From Autumnicola edwardsiae (lineage in GTDB: Bacteria; Bacteroidota; Bacteroidia; Flavobacteriales; Flavobacteriaceae): 26,034 nt of DNA. The position numbers and the translations under genes are program-made. Positions 23,611-26,034 of this stretch are shown in pieces. Location: positions 1-26,034 of the forward strand of contig NZ_JAVRHP010000048.1 in NCBI RefSeq assembly GCF_031846505.1, read 5' to 3'. The notes below the pieces were generated by a model that worked only from the letters and a program-made list of their open reading frames with translations, had not been told where the DNA came from and did not search any database. Each line of letters starts with the position of its first letter. The first letter of the stretch is position 1.

Positions 23611-25236
23611 ATGGGAAAAGGATTTTTTCATGTTCCTGTCGCAACCAACGAACCAGTGAAGTCGTATGCACCAGGAACCCCGGAAAGAGAAGAAGTACTA
23701 GAAACTTATAAAGAATTATATAACTCTAAAATGGAAGTGCCGCTTTACATTGGTTCTGAAGAAATCAAAACCGGCGACACCAGCACCATGCATCCACCGC
23801 ACGATCACAAACATGATTTAGGTGTGTATCATAAAGCCAGTAAAAACCATATTGAAAAAGCTATTAAAGAGTCTTTAAAAGCACGTGAAAAATGGGCCAA
23901 CCTGGAATGGGAACAGCGCGCAGCTGTATTCCTTAAAGCTGCCGATTTAATTGCTGGGCCTTATAGAGCAAGAATAAATGCCGCCACAATGATTGGGCAG
24001 TCCAAGAATATTTATCAGGCTGAAATTGATTCAGCTTGCGAACTTTGCGATTTCCTCCGTTTTAATGTGGAATATATGTCACAAATTTATGACGACCAGC
24101 CGGAATCTTCTGAAGGAAACTGGAACCGGGTGGAGTATCGCCCCCTTGAAGGTTTTGTTTATGCGGTAACACCTTTTAACTTTACCGCTATTGCCGGAAA
24201 CCTTCCGTCAAGTGCTGCTTTAATGGGAAATGTTGCTATATGGAAACCCAGTGACAGCCAGGTATTTTCAGCACAGGTAGTGATGGAAGTATTTAAAGAA
24301 GCAGGAGTGCCAGATGGTGTGATTAATATGGTAATGGGAGATCCAAAAATGATTACCGATGTTGTTTTGGATAGCCCTGATTTTGCCGGAATCCATTACA
24401 CGGGAAGTACCACTGTATTCAAAAACATCTGGGGACAGATTGGTAATAACATTGATAAGTATAAGTCCTATCCAAGAATTGTTGGAGAAACCGGAGGTAA
24501 AGATTTTATCATTGCCCATCCAACTTCAAATGCAAAACAAGTAGCTACCGCAATTTCACGGGGAGCTTTTGAATACCAGGGACAAAAATGCAGCGCGGCA
24601 TCAAGAGTTTATCTTCCAAAGAGCCTGTGGCCGCAAATTAAAGATTTCGTGATTGAAGATGTAAAATCTTTCAAAATGGGATCGCCGGAGGATATGACAA
24701 ATTTCATAAATGCAGTAATTCACGAAGCTTCTTTTGACAAACTGGCCAAATATATTGACCAGGCTAAAGAAGATAAGGATTCTGATATTATAGTCGGCGG
24801 TAATTACGATAAATCTGAAGGTTATTTTGTAGAGCCTACCGTAATTGCTACCTCCAATCCTACATATGAAACTATGTGTACAGAGCTTTTTGGCCCTGTG
24901 GTTACCATCTATGTTTACGAAGATGAAAAATGGGAGGAAACTCTGGACCTGGTTGACCAGAATATGTATGGATTAACCGGCGCAATATTTTCCGGTGACC
25001 GCTATGAAGCTGCCAAAGCAACGAAAAAACTTCAAAATTCTGCAGGTAATTTTTATATTAATGACAAACCTACCGGAGCTGTTGTAGGTCAGCAGCCTTT
25101 TGGAGGCGCACGAGCAAGTGGAACCAACGACAAAGCAGGTTCAAAATTAAATTTGCTACGCTGGGTTTCTCCAAGGCTTATTAAGGAAACCTTTGTTCCG
25201 GCAACAGATTACAGGTACCCATTTATGGGCGAATAA
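23611..25236 (+). CDS. pruA: L-glutamate gamma-semialdehyde (1-pyrroline-5-carboxylate) dehydrogenase
   Basis: This 541-residue aldehyde dehydrogenase oxidises glutamate semialdehyde to glutamate with NAD+, the last step of proline (and ornithine) breakdown. ALDH motifs are in order: VTPFNFTAIAGNLPSSAALM (186-205, with Asn190), WKPSDSQVFSA (211-221), IHYTGSTTVFKNIW (261-274), the general base in VGETGGKDF (Glu293), the catalytic cysteine in EYQGQKCSAASRVY (Cys327) and TELFGPVVTIYVY (424-436). The end NDKPTGAVVGQQPFGGARAS (485-503) is typical of single-domain PruA. There is no PutA proline dehydrogenase part fused to it. ATG 23611 fits the family N-terminus. The gene stands alone, flanked by the tRNA terminator and its own terminator. 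Confidence 0.96.
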   Translation: MGKGFFHVPVATNEPVKSYAPGTPEREEVLETYKELYNSKMEVPLYIGSEEIKTGDTSTMHPPHDHKHDLGVYHKASKNHIEKAIKESLKAREKWANLEWEQRAAVFLKAADLIAGPYRARINAATMIGQSKNIYQAEIDSACELCDFLRFNVEYMSQIYDDQPESSEGNWNRVEYRPLEGFVYAVTPFNFTAIAGNLPSSAALMGNVAIWKPSDSQVFSAQVVMEVFKEAGVPDGVINMVMGDPKMITDVVLDSPDFAGIHYTGSTTVFKNIWGQIGNNIDKYKSYPRIVGETGGKDFIIAHPTSNAKQVATAISRGAFEYQGQKCSAASRVYLPKSLWPQIKDFVIEDVKSFKMGSPEDMTNFINAVIHEASFDKLAKYIDQAKEDKDSDIIVGGNYDKSEGYFVEPTVIATSNPTYETMCTELFGPVVTIYVYEDEKWEETLDLVDQNMYGLTGAIFSGDRYEAAKATKKLQNSAGNFYINDKPTGAVVGQQPFGGARASGTNDKAGSKLNLLRWVSPRLIKETFVPATDYRYPFMGE

Positions 25237-25257
25237 ACTCATCTAAAAAGCGACCTT

Positions 25258-25286
25258 AAAGCCACGAGTAATTCCGTGGCTTTTTT
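25258..25286 (+). terminator. Terminator of pruA
   Basis: AAAGCCACG (25258-25266) pairs with CGTGGCTTT (25275-25283) over an 8-base loop, followed by more T (to 25286, then GTTTTT). It lies 21 bases after the pruA stop. Confidence 0.88.
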
Positions 25287-25455
25287 GTTTTTACACTTCA
25301 CAGAAAATAAGAACTCCACCTCCTGAATTTCCTACATTTCATTCTACAAAAAAATTGATGAAAGCTTTTCTTACATCAATATTTACCATATTTAACTGTC
25401 CACAGCCCTTCATGTTGATAACGAGCTTTTTATGAGACACTTTCAGCGTATTAAA

Positions 25456-25487
25456 TTTACTTTTCAACGATTTTATATGTAGCTTTA
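25456..25487 (+). promoter_or_regulatory. Possible promoter of the SprB-repeat gene
   Basis: TTTA (25456-25459), 20 bases, then TAGCTTTA (25480-25487): one mismatch in each half of TTTG-N20-TAnnTTTG, at correct spacing and 26 bases before the ATG. The rest of 25287-25513 shows no gene. Confidence 0.3.
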
Positions 25488-25513
25488 CTGCCTTAAATAT
25501 TTTTTACCTGCGT

Positions 25514-26034
25514 ATGGGCAAAATTACTCCCTTGGTAAAGGCAGCCGTGATATCTTTGATTCTGGTTGTTTTTATCAGTTTTGTTTTACCGGCCTCAAAT
25601 TCTGCTCTCCGCGAGATTTCTTACAAGAATCTTGCAGGAGTAGAACATGTTATGCCTGTTTTAGAGCATAAATTCGAAAAACCTTCGACCGAATATCATA
25701 ATAAATCTGCAGCAGTTGCCGCTCCTGTTGTCAATATAAACTCTAAAACAAATGCGTCTTGTAGTGATAACGCCGATGGGAGCATAAGAATTAATGTTAC
25801 CGGCGGAACTGAACCCTATTCTTTTTCATGGACCGGACCAGGTAGTTTTTCATCTTCCAACGAGGACATTTCCAATTTATCTGAAGGACCTTATTCTGTC
25901 ACAGTAACTGATGCCGATGGAAATTCTTCAACTCCAAAAAGCACTACTATAGCTGTTGAAGATAATGAAGATCCCACAGTAAGAACCCAAAACATAACGG
26001 TTCAACTCGACACTAACGGCAACGCGACAATTTC
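25514..26034 (+). CDS. Secreted SprB-repeat surface protein, N-terminal part (3' end outside window)
   Basis: The frame is open from ATG 25514 to the window edge (173 codons). A signal peptide with a basic start (MGKITPLVKAAV) and a hydrophobic core to about residue 30 is followed by a short linker. One SprB-type repeat (about 75-135) then shows KTNASCSDNADGSIRINVTG, GTEPYSFSWTGPGSFSSS and ISNLSEGPYSVTVTDADGNS. The 'C.....G.I.....GG..PY.....G......I..L..G.Y.V.V.D..G' pattern is that of repeats in the gliding adhesin SprB. EDNEDPTVRTQNITVQLDTN (about 147-166) then opens the 'NITVQLD.NGNATI' module common in large Bacteroidota surface proteins. A type IX secretion signal would be at the unseen C-terminus. 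Probably a large adhesin. Confidence 0.88.
   Translation, partial: MGKITPLVKAAVISLILVVFISFVLPASNSALREISYKNLAGVEHVMPVLEHKFEKPSTEYHNKSAAVAAPVVNINSKTNASCSDNADGSIRINVTGGTEPYSFSWTGPGSFSSSNEDISNLSEGPYSVTVTDADGNSSTPKSTTIAVEDNEDPTVRTQNITVQLDTNGNATI

Noticed and set aside
25396..25430. Possible DnaA-box-like CTGTCCACA and GTTGATAAC
   Set aside because: Only a partial match, no cluster of boxes and no replication gene nearby, so no origin is called.
25358..25435. 25-residue hydrophobic plus-strand frame (begins MKAFLTSIF) between pruA and the SprB-repeat gene
   Set aside because: Short, no promoter box at a suitable distance, low-complexity AT-rich context; chance is the simpler explanation.

Overview
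The window looks like a chromosomal segment of a marine-type Flavobacteriaceae (phylum Bacteroidota), broadly in the Gramella/Salegentibacter/Zunongwangia range. This rests on low GC, TAnnTTTG-type -7 promoter boxes with an upstream TTTG, few Shine-Dalgarno sequences, lipoproteins with short lipoboxes, a class II HMG-CoA reductase next to a GYDIA-type GHMP kinase, and the start of a SprB-repeat surface protein. It is mostly core chromosome. I see no prophage, transposase, CRISPR array or plasmid function.

Layout. 1-214: the 3' end of a DUF4357-domain gene. 234-2542 (minus): a possible micro-ORF, a terminator and the tail-specific protease prc. 2599-7572 (plus): a promoter and a packed run of surE, a small membrane protein, lpxB, an NlpC/P60 lipoprotein and comEC. 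7576-12002 (minus): a dipeptidyl-peptidase IV-like exopeptidase, a POT peptide transporter and a periplasmic thioredoxin-like protein; this run meets comEC tail to tail. 12157-14417 (plus): mvaA and a translationally coupled GHMP kinase, probably isoprenoid (mevalonate) metabolism. 14418-15621: a gene-poor stretch of about 1.2 kb with a 49-residue membrane micro-protein on the minus strand, a spaced direct repeat and a tandem-hairpin REP-like element. 15572-23246 (minus): coaX, an outer-membrane barrel, a TPR protein, lptC, a 63-residue membrane protein, a CNNM/CBS 'hemolysin' protein and a PpiD/SurA-type foldase, closed by a terminator. This run is about the envelope: LPS transport, outer-membrane protein folding and a beta-barrel, with CoA biosynthesis at its head. 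23298-23455: tRNA-Phe with a very clean Bacteroidota promoter and a terminator. 23528-25286: pruA (proline and ornithine catabolism) with a tandem 9-bp repeat in its promoter region and its own terminator. 25514-end: the N-terminus of a secreted SprB-repeat protein that runs off the window.

No clearly new system stands out. The items most worth a second look are the HMGR-coupled GHMP kinase, a ComEC without a recognisable metallo-beta-lactamase nuclease, two unlisted membrane micro-proteins, the REP-like double hairpin and direct repeat in the 1.2-kb gap, and TTG codons that belong to promoter -7 boxes rather than to genes.
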